A stretch of DNA of 14,473 bases from Propionibacteriaceae bacterium (GTDB taxonomy: Bacteria; Actinomycetota; Actinomycetes; Propionibacteriales; Propionibacteriaceae): NCBI GenBank assembly GCA_031265725.1, contig JAISCH010000028.1, positions 1 to 14,473 of the forward strand, written 5' to 3'. How positions within the stretch are numbered: position 1 is the stretch's first letter; every line of letters begins with the position of its first letter. Below are positions 6,550-14,426 of the stretch, one piece after another. The notes under the pieces are model-generated. The model searched no databases and was not told the origin of the DNA. It saw only the letters and a list, made by a program, of their open reading frames with translations. Position numbers and translations under genes: made by a program.

Positions 6550-7632
6550 ATGGCGAGGGCTACGCTGCGAGCGAGAACCGGCAAGGCTAGTGCTGCATCC
6601 GCTGGACGCGGTTCGCGCGCTGGCAAAAGCCGTCCGGGCGCTGGCTCCAAACGCGGCTCCGGCTCCAAACGCAAAACTGGTTGGCTGGTCACCGCCTGGG
6701 TGGCGGCTTTCGCTGGCGCATTGATCCTGATCAGTGCTCTGCTGCCAGCCGTGCAGAATTGGAGTGTCGTATTCGTGCTGGCGGCGACTTTCACTCCGCA
6801 CGCCTTGTTACTCTGGCTCTACGCGCTGGTGGTCATCGCGGTGACAGCGCGCCGGAAGGCCAAATGGCTGGCCGTGCTGACGGCGTTCGGATTGGTCTGC
6901 AATGCACTGGCGGTGCTGCCCTATGCCGACGCTCTGCTCAAGCCGACCTCGCTGCGGACAGGCACTGCGTTGAGAGTGATGACGCTGAACCTGCGTTTCG
7001 GCTATGCCGACACTGACGGCGTGGGCGTGCTGGTTGACGAGCAGGCGGCACAGGTACTGGTATTGACTGAGATAAGTCAGTCTTCAGCCGCGCAATTGAC
7101 TGAAAAACTCAAGAAGTCCTTGCCCTACCAGGCTGGCACCCCCGATTTGGATGGCGGTGCTGCTGGAACGATGATTTTCTCCCGCTATCCGTTGACCGTG
7201 GTGGACACCGCCCAAACCGGGTATCACTCGGTCGCCGTGGAAGTGGCCGACCCAGCGGGACGCTATGTGATCGCGGGGATTCACGCGGTCAACCCGATCC
7301 GCTGTTTCGAGAGTTGGCTGACTGACGGGTCGGCCATCGCCGCCCTCACCACTCGGCAGATGTCCAGCCCACTCATTGTCGCCGGAGATTTCAATGCCAC
7401 CGCTGAGCACCTGTTACTGCGCCGGATTCTGGCGACCGGCCTGACCGACGCCGTGCGCCAAGCCGGTCCAGTCTGGTCGCCCACCTACCCCACCGACATC
7501 CCGCTCTTGCCCCCACTGATCGGCATCGACCACATCCTGCTAAACAGCCGTTTCCACGCCAACAAGACCCACACCGTCCCGATCAAAGGCTCCGACCACC
7601 TAGGCCTGGTGGCCGAACTAGTGCGGAGATGA
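6550..7632 (+). CDS. Membrane-anchored endonuclease/exonuclease/phosphatase-family protein
   Basis: 360 residues. The N-terminus (1-45) is very basic and rich in Ser, Gly, Ala (GSKRGSGSKRKTG). Three hydrophobic segments follow (about 46-68, 71-100, 105-126), then an EEP-fold domain (PF03372 type) from about 141. Catalytic marks are seen: MTLNLRF with Asn147, VLTEIS with Glu174, IAGIHAVNP with His245, VAGDFNAT (Asp280, Asn282), IGIDHIL (Asp327, His328) and GSDHLGLVAEL (Asp349, His350). All metal and catalytic residues appear present, so it should be an active phosphodiesterase, probably facing outward; substrate (nucleic acid, phospholipid or phosphosugar) is not clear. Start ATG 6550 has GGAGG at 6541-6545, spacing 4; TTG 6547 is less likely. 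Divergent from nadA across 206 bp; no second copy of the palindrome is seen there. Confidence 0.88.
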   Translation: MARATLRARTGKASAASAGRGSRAGKSRPGAGSKRGSGSKRKTGWLVTAWVAAFAGALILISALLPAVQNWSVVFVLAATFTPHALLLWLYALVVIAVTARRKAKWLAVLTAFGLVCNALAVLPYADALLKPTSLRTGTALRVMTLNLRFGYADTDGVGVLVDEQAAQVLVLTEISQSSAAQLTEKLKKSLPYQAGTPDLDGGAAGTMIFSRYPLTVVDTAQTGYHSVAVEVADPAGRYVIAGIHAVNPIRCFESWLTDGSAIAALTTRQMSSPLIVAGDFNATAEHLLLRRILATGLTDAVRQAGPVWSPTYPTDIPLLPPLIGIDHILLNSRFHANKTHTVPIKGSDHLGLVAELVRR

Positions 7633-7686
7633 GCCAGGCGAACTGCCGATGGGAGAAACGGGTTTCTAATTCTTCCGCACGCAATT

Positions 7687-7722
7687 GAGTGTTTTTACTC
7701 AAGACAGTGAGTAAAAACACTC
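7687..7722. terminator. Perfect 15-bp inverted repeat between convergent genes
   Basis: GAGTGTTTTTACTCA (7687-7701), loop AGACAG, and its exact complement (7708-7722). It sits between the stop of the EEP gene (7632) and the stop of leuS (7756). The T5 and A5 runs are inside the stem and no U tract follows, so it is not a textbook terminator, though in either direction it could work as a bidirectional one. A smaller palindrome, AGAAAC-GG-GTTTCT, lies at 7654-7667. Confidence 0.55.
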
Positions 7723-7755
7723 TGCGGTGGTGTTGTTGGGCGGGCGGTGATTTGG

Positions 7756-10224
7756 CTACCCGGGGACTATCGACACCAGTTTCGGGGGGCGTACTACTAC
7801 TTTCCGGATGGGGCGGTCGGCTAGGGTGCGTTGGACGGTGGGGTCGGCTAGGGCTAGGGCGGTCAACTCTTCTTCGGTGACGGTGGGAGTGACTTCCAGC
7901 TTGGCCCGGACTTTGCCTTGGACTTGGACCACGCAGGTCACTGACTCTTGGGTGAGCAGGGCCGGGTCGGGGTGGGGCCAGCGGGCGTTGGCTACTGACG
8001 GGGTGTGGCCCAGTAATTCCCACATCTCCTCGGCCACGTAGGGAGCGACCAGAGAGAGGGCGATGGTGATCGCCTCAGCGGCTTCCCGGACGGCTGGGTC
8101 GCCTCCGCCCGGCCCGGAGTCGATAGCTTTGCGGGTGGCATTGACCAATTCCATGATGCGGGCGACCGCGACGTTGAAACGCTGCGAGTCCAGCGCCTCG
8201 GTCATCGCCGATATCCCGCGATGGGTGGTCTGGCGCAGGGCCAAGTCGCCAGTGTTGAAATCCGCGCCGGGAGCACTGGCCACATCGGCGGCCAGCCGGT
8301 AGACGCGTTGCAGGAAGCGCAGCGAGGACGCTGGGGAGAGGTCTGCCCAGTCGATGTCATCCTCCGGTGGGCCGGCGAAAACGACTGTCATCCGTACCGC
8401 GTCCACGCCGAAAGCGTCAATCTGTTGGCCGAGGTCGACGCCGTTGCCCAGCGATTTGCTCATCGCCTTGCCCTTGTTGATCACCTGGCCCTGGTTCAAC
8501 AGCCGACTGAACGGCTCGGTGAAGCCGACGAGGCCCAGATCGTAGAGCACCTTGGTGAAGAAGCGCGCGTAGAGCAGATGCATAGTCGCGTGCTCCACGC
8601 CGCCGACATACTGCGCGGTCGGCATCCATTTGGCGACATCCTCACTGCGGAAGGGGCCTTCGGTGTAGCCGGGGGAGCAATAGCGGAAGAAGTACCAGGA
8701 CGAATCGACGAAAGTGTCCATCGTGTCGGCGTCGCGCTCGGCTGGAGCGCCGCACCGTGGGCAGGGCACCGACTTCCACTCGGTCGCGGAAGCGAGTGGG
8801 GAAACGCCCTTCGGGGTGAGGGCGGCTCCGCGCAGATCGGGGAGCGTCACCGGAAGCTGGTCGTCAGGCACCGGGACCTCACCGCACCCAGGGCAGTGGA
8901 TGATCGGGATCGGGCAGCCCCAGAAGCGCTGCCGGGAGAGCAGCCAGTCGCGCAGCCGGTAGGTGATCGCCGCCTTGCCGAGGCCGCGTTCCTCCAACCA
9001 TTCGCACATCTTGGCAACGCCAGCGGTCTTGTCGGTCAGCCCGTCGAGGGCCGCCGAGGTCACATACGCACCGTCTCCAGGAGTGGCGACGCCGCTGGCA
9101 GCCGGATCGGGCAGGCCGGTGTCCAGCACCATGCGTACCGGTAATTGGTACGTCTTGGCGAAGTCCAAGTCGCGCTGGTCGTGCGCTGGCACGGCCATGA
9201 TCGCGCCGGTGCCGTAGTCGCTCAACACGTAGTCGGCGGCATAGACTGGGATCAATTCGTCGTTCACCGGATTGACGGCATGCACGCCGAGGAACACGCC
9301 AGTCTTCGGACGCTCGGTGGACTGCCGCTCAATCTCGGTGGCCTTCTTCGTCTCCTCCAGGTAGCTGTTGAACGCGTCCCGCTGAGCCGGGGCGCAAAGC
9401 TCGGCGGCCAGGTCGGAATCAGGCGCGACCACGAAGAAAGTGGCTCCATAGAGGGTGTCCGGACGAGTGGTGAACACTGTCACCGGCTCGTCCCGCCCCT
9501 CGATCTTGAAGTCGACGTAGGCACCTTGCGAACGGCCGATCCAGTTGCGCTGCATCGCCAGCACCCGCTCCGGCCAGCCCTGCTCGATCTGCTTCATGTC
9601 GTCAAGGAGGCGTTGGGCGTAGTCGCTGATCTTGAAATACCACTGGGTGAGCTTGCGCTTGGTCACGGTCGCCCCACAGCGCTCGCATGCCCCGTTCACC
9701 ACTTGCTCGTTGGCCAGCACCGTCTGGTCTTTCGGGCACCAGTTGACGAAGGAGTCCTTGCGGTAGGCCAATCCCTGCTCATAGAAGCGCAGGAAGAGCC
9801 ACTGCGTCCAGCGGTAATACTCCGGGTCGGAGGTGTGCAGCCGCCTTGACCAATCCAGGCTCAGCCCGTAGCGTTTGTACGAATTCGCCTGTGTCTCGAT
9901 ATTGGCATACGTCCAATCGGCGGGATGCGAGTCACGGGCGATAGCCGCGTTCTCAGCAGGCAGGCCGAAGGAGTCCCAACCGATCGGGTGCATGACGTCG
10001 TACCCCTTGAGCCGCCAGTAGCGAGCCACCACATCACCGATGGCGAAGGCCTCGGCATGGCCCATATGCAAGTCTCCGGAGGGGTAAGAGAACATATCGA
10101 GCACGTAGCGGCGCTCTTTGCTGCCGTCGTCAATGGGCGTGAAGGTATTGTCTTGCTCCCAGAACTGCTGCCAACGTTCCTGCGCGCGCACCGCGTCATA
10201 GCTGGTTTTAATCTCGTCTCGCAC
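7756..10224 (-). CDS. leuS: Leucyl-tRNA synthetase
   Basis: 822 residues, class I synthetase that charges tRNA-Leu. The HIGH motif is HMGH (53-56) within [26 protein letters not shown] follows. Zinc-type Cys are at NWCPKD and CERCG (about 163-183), and in CPGCG and CPRCG (about 444-491). The CP1 editing domain shows [12 protein letters not shown] (252-263) and [19 protein letters not shown] with the editing Asp at about 349. The second signature reads [13 protein letters not shown] (583-595), i.e. AMSKS for KMSKS, keeping the second Lys. A C-terminal anticodon and LeuRS tail domain completes it ([23 protein letters not shown]). Start is GTG 10224, 6 nt after a TACGAT -10 box, so it is probably leaderless and without T-box control. 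Confidence 0.97.
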   Translation of the reverse strand: MRDEIKTSYDAVRAQERWQQFWEQDNTFTPIDDGSKERRYVLDMFSYPSGDLHMGHAEAFAIGDVVARYWRLKGYDVMHPIGWDSFGLPAENAAIARDSHPADWTYANIETQANSYKRYGLSLDWSRRLHTSDPEYYRWTQWLFLRFYEQGLAYRKDSFVNWCPKDQTVLANEQVVNGACERCGATVTKRKLTQWYFKISDYAQRLLDDMKQIEQGWPERVLAMQRNWIGRSQGAYVDFKIEGRDEPVTVFTTRPDTLYGATFFVVAPDSDLAAELCAPAQRDAFNSYLEETKKATEIERQSTERPKTGVFLGVHAVNPVNDELIPVYAADYVLSDYGTGAIMAVPAHDQRDLDFAKTYQLPVRMVLDTGLPDPAASGVATPGDGAYVTSAALDGLTDKTAGVAKMCEWLEERGLGKAAITYRLRDWLLSRQRFWGCPIPIIHCPGCGEVPVPDDQLPVTLPDLRGAALTPKGVSPLASATEWKSVPCPRCGAPAERDADTMDTFVDSSWYFFRYCSPGYTEGPFRSEDVAKWMPTAQYVGGVEHATMHLLYARFFTKVLYDLGLVGFTEPFSRLLNQGQVINKGKAMSKSLGNGVDLGQQIDAFGVDAVRMTVVFAGPPEDDIDWADLSPASSLRFLQRVYRLAADVASAPGADFNTGDLALRQTTHRGISAMTEALDSQRFNVAVARIMELVNATRKAIDSGPGGGDPAVREAAEAITIALSLVAPYVAEEMWELLGHTPSVANARWPHPDPALLTQESVTCVVQVQGKVRAKLEVTPTVTEEELTALALADPTVQRTLADRPIRKVVVRPPKLVSIVPG

Positions 10225-10230
10225 CCGGCA

Positions 10231-10236
10231 ATCGTA
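10231..10236 (-). promoter_or_regulatory. -10 box of leaderless leuS promoter
   Basis: TACGAT on the minus strand, followed by TGCCGG and then the GTG start of leuS. No convincing -35. The gap up to the DUF4192 stop (10225-10321) holds no leader structure that I can see. Confidence 0.55.
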
Positions 10237-10321
10237 TCTGAAACGGCGAGGTCATCGGGCATCGCGGACGCTTCAGGAGACAGTTGGCGGTAGCTAAGTC
10301 CCGGACGGGCCGGAGTCGCGC

Positions 10322-11347
10322 CTAGACCGCATCTGTACTCGCCTCAGCCCCGGACGGACTGGGGCCACCCGGTTTGGCGCAGGCGGCTTCGCGGAGCTGA
10401 TCCCAGATGGTCGGGTGCAACACATTGAAATTTATCCAGGCGTTCATGCCGATCAGCGCCGGAACCGTCGGATCGCGTGCGCAATAACCGGCAAGCAGTT
10501 GATGGAAATCCAAACCCAGCAAGGCCTCGGCGCGCTCTAGGCAGATCATCTGCAGTGCGCCGTTCCCGCTCACCCAGGCCGCCAAGCCGAGCAGGCCTAA
10601 CGGATGGAGTTGGTGGGAGTCCGGCACGCGCCGGACGACTTCACCCCAAAATTCGCCCATCCGGACGGCGTTGGCCCGCTGGATAGCGGCAATCGCGACG
10701 CCTCTGGCCGGTCCGTCACAGACCAAGACCGCAGCTTGGGCACATTTCAGCGCTGGTAGACCCATCCCCGGATCGTAGTCCGTTAGCAGCGCGCTCAGCC
10801 GCTCTCCCCAGCATTGCCGGGGCAGCCGGGACAATTTCGCCTGTTGCTTGGCGACTAGGCCCGCCGCCCCTGCCTCGTCGCCAAGCGGCAGCACAGTCTG
10901 AGCCAAATCCGCCCGGGTTGCGCGGAATGGTCGTCGCAGCGGTCCGTCTGGCTGGGGGAGGTAGCTCCCACTAGGGCCTCCGGCACCGTTGACGCGCCAA
11001 CTGCCCTGCCCGACGTGGACGAGCCAGAGTGGGTCGGCATGGGTGCTGCCAGCCAATGCCCGCAGCACCGACCAGGGATCGCTCCGCTCGGTATAGGCCA
11101 GCAGGAAACCGTGCGCCGGGGCGAATGGCCGCCAAATCCTGGCCACCGACTCAGCGGCCTGCCAGCAGTCTGGCGAGCCAGGACGGGCCGGGAAATCTAT
11201 TCTGGCGGTCACTTTGACCACACCGGCGCACAGCACCAGGCTGACCAGCGACTCCTCGGGATGGAAGCCGAGAATTTCAGGGATGAGCTTGAGCATTTCC
11301 GCGTGGCGGCGGATTGTCAGTTGCGGCATTGCCGAATTTGGTTCCAT
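10322..11347 (-). CDS. DUF4192 family protein
   Basis: 341 residues, matching the actinobacterial DUF4192 family (PF13830). Marks are LKLIPEILGFHPEESLVSLVL (14-34), ARIDFPA, the middle segment around LSALLTDYDPGMG, and the C-terminal GLLGLAAWVSGNGALQMICLERA followed by NFNVLHPTIWDQL. No signal peptide or membrane helix is seen; probably cytosolic. The function of the family is not established and the sequence does not reveal it. ATG 11347 is the longest start; the ATG at 11329 (MPQLTIRRHAEM) is as likely from where family similarity begins. No clear ribosome site. Same strand as leuS with a 97-nt gap; leuS seems to have its own promoter. Confidence 0.85.
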   Translation of the reverse strand: MEPNSAMPQLTIRRHAEMLKLIPEILGFHPEESLVSLVLCAGVVKVTARIDFPARPGSPDCWQAAESVARIWRPFAPAHGFLLAYTERSDPWSVLRALAGSTHADPLWLVHVGQGSWRVNGAGGPSGSYLPQPDGPLRRPFRATRADLAQTVLPLGDEAGAAGLVAKQQAKLSRLPRQCWGERLSALLTDYDPGMGLPALKCAQAAVLVCDGPARGVAIAAIQRANAVRMGEFWGEVVRRVPDSHQLHPLGLLGLAAWVSGNGALQMICLERAEALLGLDFHQLLAGYCARDPTVPALIGMNAWINFNVLHPTIWDQLREAACAKPGGPSPSGAEASTDAV

Positions 11348-11385
11348 ACCTATTCATTTTCAGCAAAATCTCGTCCACGGTTCAG

Positions 11386-11394
11386 TTATCCACA
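11386..11394 (+). promoter_or_regulatory. Consensus DnaA box in a divergent promoter region
   Basis: TTATCCACA is a perfect match to the classic DnaA box. It lies in the 139-bp gap between the divergent DUF4192 gene and the membrane-protein gene. A weaker TCGTCCACG lies at 11371-11379. One box could occur by chance; it may bind DnaA. Confidence 0.45.
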
Positions 11395-11473
11395 GGCGAA
11401 TCCGCGCGATTTGACCACGGCGGGACAATTCGCCCTTCCGGACGTGGACCCATGCGGTCCGGGCAAAACCAGG

Positions 11474-11479
11474 TACGCT
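11474..11479 (+). promoter_or_regulatory. -10 box of leaderless promoter for the membrane-protein gene
   Basis: TACGCT is followed by 7 nt and then ATG 11487. No ribosome site is visible before the ATG, so a leaderless start is favoured. Confidence 0.45.
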
Positions 11480-11486
11480 GAGCTTG

Positions 11487-12047
11487 ATGAGTCAGCAACA
11501 GCCGCCGGAATGGACGCCTCCCGACCAGCAGCCGCGTCCGGCAAATATCAATGACTACGCGCCGCCGCGGACCAATATCGCGCTGATCGTGGTGGCTGTC
11601 GTCGTCGGTGCGCTGTTGCTGGGCGTCCTGCTGATGCTCACCCAGCCCTACCTGCCCATTGCCCCGACTCAGTCGCCGACGCCGACGCCATCGTCCACGT
11701 CCGCGCAGCCGTCCTGGGGAATGCCGTTCATGACTGAGGACGGGATCTGCCAGGGCAGATGGGAGATCACCAGCCAGAACTGGCGCGACGATGGGTTGGA
11801 TGTCAGCATCCGGGTGAGCTCGGACCAGTGCCCGTTCAATCTCTTCTTCAGCGTGGTGAGCAACGAGGAGGCATTCTCCTATGAGCCGGTGGTGGACGGG
11901 TCATTCATGGAGTACACCGGCTTGCATCTGCAATCCGGCCAGGAGCGTTCCGGATCGCTCTTCTTCCCGATGACCAAAACGTCTTCGATCATTATGATGA
12001 CGGACGACAACTATGCCCAACTGTCCGCGCTGGAAGTTGCCGATTGA
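11487..12047 (+). CDS. Single-pass membrane protein with a small extracytoplasmic domain
   Basis: 186 residues, not recognised. The N-terminus is Pro/Gln-rich and cytoplasmic (SQQQPPEWTPPDQQPRP). One helix at about 30-53 (IALIVVAVVVGALLLGVLLM) is followed by a Pro/Thr/Ser linker (about 58-77, TQSPTPTPSSTSAQPS) and an exported domain of about 105 residues. That domain is rich in beta-type sequence and has just two Cys (88 in DGICQGRW, 115 in SDQCPFNLF), which may form a disulphide. Layout resembles actinobacterial envelope proteins of unknown role. ATG 11487 is preferred over TTG 11484. The gene overlaps or abuts the glycosyltransferase gene, suggesting one transcript and perhaps a shared envelope role. 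Confidence 0.8.
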   Translation: MSQQQPPEWTPPDQQPRPANINDYAPPRTNIALIVVAVVVGALLLGVLLMLTQPYLPIAPTQSPTPTPSSTSAQPSWGMPFMTEDGICQGRWEITSQNWRDDGLDVSIRVSSDQCPFNLFFSVVSNEEAFSYEPVVDGSFMEYTGLHLQSGQERSGSLFFPMTKTSSIIMMTDDNYAQLSALEVAD

Positions 12048-13308
12048 ATTGGGCACGCAACGGATTGGAATTTTCTCCGACGACTTCTACCCGGAGTCGG
12101 GCGGCGTCTCCAGATCGATCCAGTTGCAACTGGGCCAACTCGTCGAGGCTGGGCATGAAGTGGTGCTCTTCGTCCCTGAGCACCGGCTCAGCCCGCCCAC
12201 AGTGGGGCAGTGTGTCGGATTGCCGCAATGGCGGATGCCGGGAACACCCAGTTATCTCTGCTCCCTCCCAGTCAGCGCCAAGCTGGCCAGGGCGATAGCC
12301 GACCGTTATCGGTTGGACGTGGTGCATTCGCAGAACGAGCGCGGCTCGATCTTCCTGGCGGCTATGGTCGCCAAGCTGCTGGAGGTGCCGCATGCGCACA
12401 CCTTCCATTCCAACTATGTCGGCACGCACTTGACGACGCCCACAGTCGCGGCGCTGAACACTTTGACCTATCTGCCTTGGGCCAGCAAGAGGTTGGCGAA
12501 GCTGGTCGGTCGGGAGTACACCTTGCGAAAGGACGCGGCGCGGTTCGGGGGTCGGCGCGGTCGGGGGCTCGCTGACCGGGACTGGTTCGCCCTGGCCCGT
12601 TTCGCCAGCCAAGTGGACGCTTTCACCTCCCCGGCTGCGTATATGGTCGAGTCGATAGTGGCGGCTTCGGACGGCTCCCTCACCGGGCGTGGCCAGGTGG
12701 TGCCGAGCGGAGTGGCTGAAGCGTTCATCGAGGCGAGACGAGAGCGGCCCCGGACCCGGACCACGCGCTTTATCTCGGTCGGGCGGCTCAATCCCGACAA
12801 ACGGGTGGACGTGATCGTGGACGCTTTCGCCCGGCTTGGCGATGACAATGCTGAATTGGTGATCCTCGGGGCCGGGGCTACGGAGCGCAGTCTGCGCCGG
12901 AAAGCGGCTCAAGTGACCCACGGCCGGGTCAGGTTTCTGGGCCAGGTGGACGATCCCGGCCAACTCGCCCAGGAAATCGCGGATGCCGATGTGTTCTGCC
13001 TGGCTTCCTATCATTTCGACACCCAGGGAATGGTGCTGGCCGAGGCCGCCGCCGCTGGCACGCCGATCCTCTACTGCGATGAGCGGTTGGCGGTCGGAGT
13101 GAGCGCGGAGAATGCCCTGCTGTGCGGCCATAGCGTGCCGGAATTTGCCGCCGGGATGGGTGAATTGGCCGCTGACCCGGCTCGCCGCGAACGAATGGGA
13201 GCAGCCGGACTCCGACTCGTGCCGGGCCTGACCGCACAGGCTATGCGTGATTCCTATCTTGCGGTCTATACTGCCCGCCCCAACACCGCTGTGCCGTCGG
13301 CGGAGTGA
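12013..13308 (+). CDS. GT4-family glycosyltransferase (GT-B fold)
   Basis: 431 residues from ATG 12013. Two-domain GT-B protein: N-terminal RIGIFSDDFYPESGGVSRSI with the Gly-Gly loop typical of GT4, later VVHSQNERGS and HTFHSNYVG. C-terminal donor domain: PSGVAEAF, ISVGRLNPDKRVDVIVDAF, VRFLGQV, and FDTQGMVLAEAAAAGTPIL, where the EX7E pair is Asp336 and Glu344. It resembles actinobacterial mannosyl- and glucosyltransferases of lipid or envelope glycan synthesis (PimB/MgtA-like), but acceptor and sugar cannot be named. No membrane helix. ATG 12013 overlaps the upstream gene by 35 nt; TTG 12049, 1 nt after that stop, is an alternative and loses little conserved sequence. Confidence 0.88.
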   Translation: MPNCPRWKLPIELGTQRIGIFSDDFYPESGGVSRSIQLQLGQLVEAGHEVVLFVPEHRLSPPTVGQCVGLPQWRMPGTPSYLCSLPVSAKLARAIADRYRLDVVHSQNERGSIFLAAMVAKLLEVPHAHTFHSNYVGTHLTTPTVAALNTLTYLPWASKRLAKLVGREYTLRKDAARFGGRRGRGLADRDWFALARFASQVDAFTSPAAYMVESIVAASDGSLTGRGQVVPSGVAEAFIEARRERPRTRTTRFISVGRLNPDKRVDVIVDAFARLGDDNAELVILGAGATERSLRRKAAQVTHGRVRFLGQVDDPGQLAQEIADADVFCLASYHFDTQGMVLAEAAAAGTPILYCDERLAVGVSAENALLCGHSVPEFAAGMGELAADPARRERMGAAGLRLVPGLTAQAMRDSYLAVYTARPNTAVPSAE

Positions 13309-13313
13309 GACAT

Positions 13314-13319
13314 TATGAT
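13314..13319 (+). promoter_or_regulatory. -10 box of leaderless nrtR promoter
   Basis: TATGAT (5 of 6 to TATAAT) is followed by TTAGCC and then ATG 13326. It overlaps the end of the upstream gene's 3' flank by only 6 nt after its stop, so nrtR can be expressed both from its own promoter and by read-through. This site argues for ATG 13326 over the GTG at 13305. Confidence 0.6.
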
Positions 13320-13325
13320 TTAGCC

Positions 13326-14246
13326 ATGAGCGGGAATACGGTTTCGGCGGAGTTGCTGGCCGTGATAGTGGCTGTGGTGGACGGGCGGCCCAGTGTGTTG
13401 ACGCTGGGTAAGAGCCTGCGTCTGCCCGCAGGCCCGCTGCTGCCGTCGCACCGGTCGCTGCAATCCGCGACTAGGGCATGGGTTGAGGAGCAGACCGGGC
13501 GCAAGCTGGGCTACCTGGAGCAGCTTTACACCTTCGCCGATCTGGACCGTTCGCAGAGCAGCGAGGGCCGTCGTATCTCGGTCTCCTATCTCGGCTTGAC
13601 GACGCTGGGCGCCGACAGCGGCTTCGGGGTGTGGACGCCGTGGTACGAGCTGTTCCCCTGGGAGGACATTCGGGACAGCGCCTCGGGGACGGCGGCGGCC
13701 TTGGTGGGTGATGTTATAGCGCCGGTGTTGCGATCCTGGGCTGGTGGCAACGAGCGCCGCCGACAGCGCTGCGCGATCAACTTTGGCCTGGATGGCCAGC
13801 CGTGGACTCCGGACGCGGCGCTGCAGCGCTATGAATTGCTCTACGAGGTCGGGTTGGTGGCAGAGTCGGCGGCGGACCAGAGCGGTCCGTTGGCGGCGGC
13901 GTTCTGTGGGCAGCGGATGTTTGGCGACCATCGCCGGATCGTGGCCACCGGAATGGCCAGGTTGCGGACCAAGATTGAGTACCGCCCGGTCGTATTCGAA
14001 TTGATGAGTGCGGAATTCACCCTGCGGCAGTTGCAGGATTGCGTCGAGGCCCTGGCTGGCCGTGAGGTCCACACCCAGAATTTCCGTCGCCTGGTGGCGG
14101 CTGAGGACTTGGTGGAAGAGACTGGGAGCCGTCGCACCGACACTGGCGGGCGTCCGGCCCGGCGCTACCGCTTCCGGCGGGAGTTGCTGTTGCGCAGGCA
14201 GGTCGCCGGGACGAAATTGCCGAACACCAGATCGCTGGGCGGCTGA
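13326..14246 (+). CDS. nrtR: NrtR, Nudix-related transcriptional repressor of NAD synthesis
   Basis: 306 residues. The N-terminal half is a Nudix fold with a decayed Nudix box: LPAGPLLPSHRSLQSATRAWVEEQTG (33-58), in which the usual catalytic Arg-Glu is Arg-Ala, as expected of a sensor and not a hydrolase. The hallmark YLEQLYTFADLDR (63-75) and GRRISVSYLGLT (81-92) follow. The C-terminal winged helix is clear: FELMSAEFTLRQLQ (224-237), EALAGREVHTQNFRR (241-255) and TGGRPARRYRFR (273-284). NrtR binds ADP-ribose or related NAD-derived ligands, which release it from operators in front of NAD genes. nadABC in this window, with its palindromic operator at 6378-6400, is the evident target. Start ATG 13326 is chosen from the -10 box 6 nt upstream. 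Confidence 0.93.
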   Translation: MSGNTVSAELLAVIVAVVDGRPSVLTLGKSLRLPAGPLLPSHRSLQSATRAWVEEQTGRKLGYLEQLYTFADLDRSQSSEGRRISVSYLGLTTLGADSGFGVWTPWYELFPWEDIRDSASGTAAALVGDVIAPVLRSWAGGNERRRQRCAINFGLDGQPWTPDAALQRYELLYEVGLVAESAADQSGPLAAAFCGQRMFGDHRRIVATGMARLRTKIEYRPVVFELMSAEFTLRQLQDCVEALAGREVHTQNFRRLVAAEDLVEETGSRRTDTGGRPARRYRFRRELLLRRQVAGTKLPNTRSLGG

Positions 14247-14360
14247 GTTGGGCTGTCCGGGGCCGTCGCCCACTGGGAGAGACGAGACTAGAGTCCAGCC
14301 TTGTCCGGGCCGAATTTTGCTCTCTTAGGGCAGGTTGGGAGCGCGTTGAACGCCAAAAGC

Positions 14361-14426
14361 TGTGGATATCGCCGCAGAGTTTCCACAGCGAGCAGTTTTC
14401 TTGGCAAATTTCAGCCATCATCCACA
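14361..14426. promoter_or_regulatory. Cluster of three DnaA-box-like sites
   Basis: ATATCCACA on the minus strand (14369-14361), GTTTCCACA (14379-14387) and TCATCCACA (14418-14426) on the plus strand. They match TTATCCACA at 8, 7 and 8 of 9 positions and share the TCCACA core. They lie in 66 bp of noncoding DNA after nrtR. No dnaA, dnaN or parAB is visible, so an origin is not claimed; a DnaA-regulated promoter or titration site is possible. Confidence 0.35.

Noticed and set aside
8221..9144. Plus-strand frame opposite leuS
   Set aside because: Antisense to conserved LeuRS sequence and without recognisable features.
11992..13131. Long minus-strand frame opposite the glycosyltransferase
   Set aside because: Its protein shows no domain pattern and lies fully antisense to a clear GT4 gene; it is a high-GC codon-position shadow.
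13311..13330. NrtR operator in front of nrtR
   Set aside because: ATTATG...ATGAGC recalls half of the nadA palindrome but the spacing is off by 2 and the arms do not mirror; it is better explained as a -10 box and start codon.
14249..14271. TGGGC...GCCCA stem as nrtR terminator
   Set aside because: Only five pairs with a 14-nt loop and no U tract; too weak to call.
13320..14273. Long minus-strand frame opposite nrtR
   Set aside because: Rich in Arg, Gln, Pro and His with no fold or motif; antisense shadow of an unmistakable NrtR.
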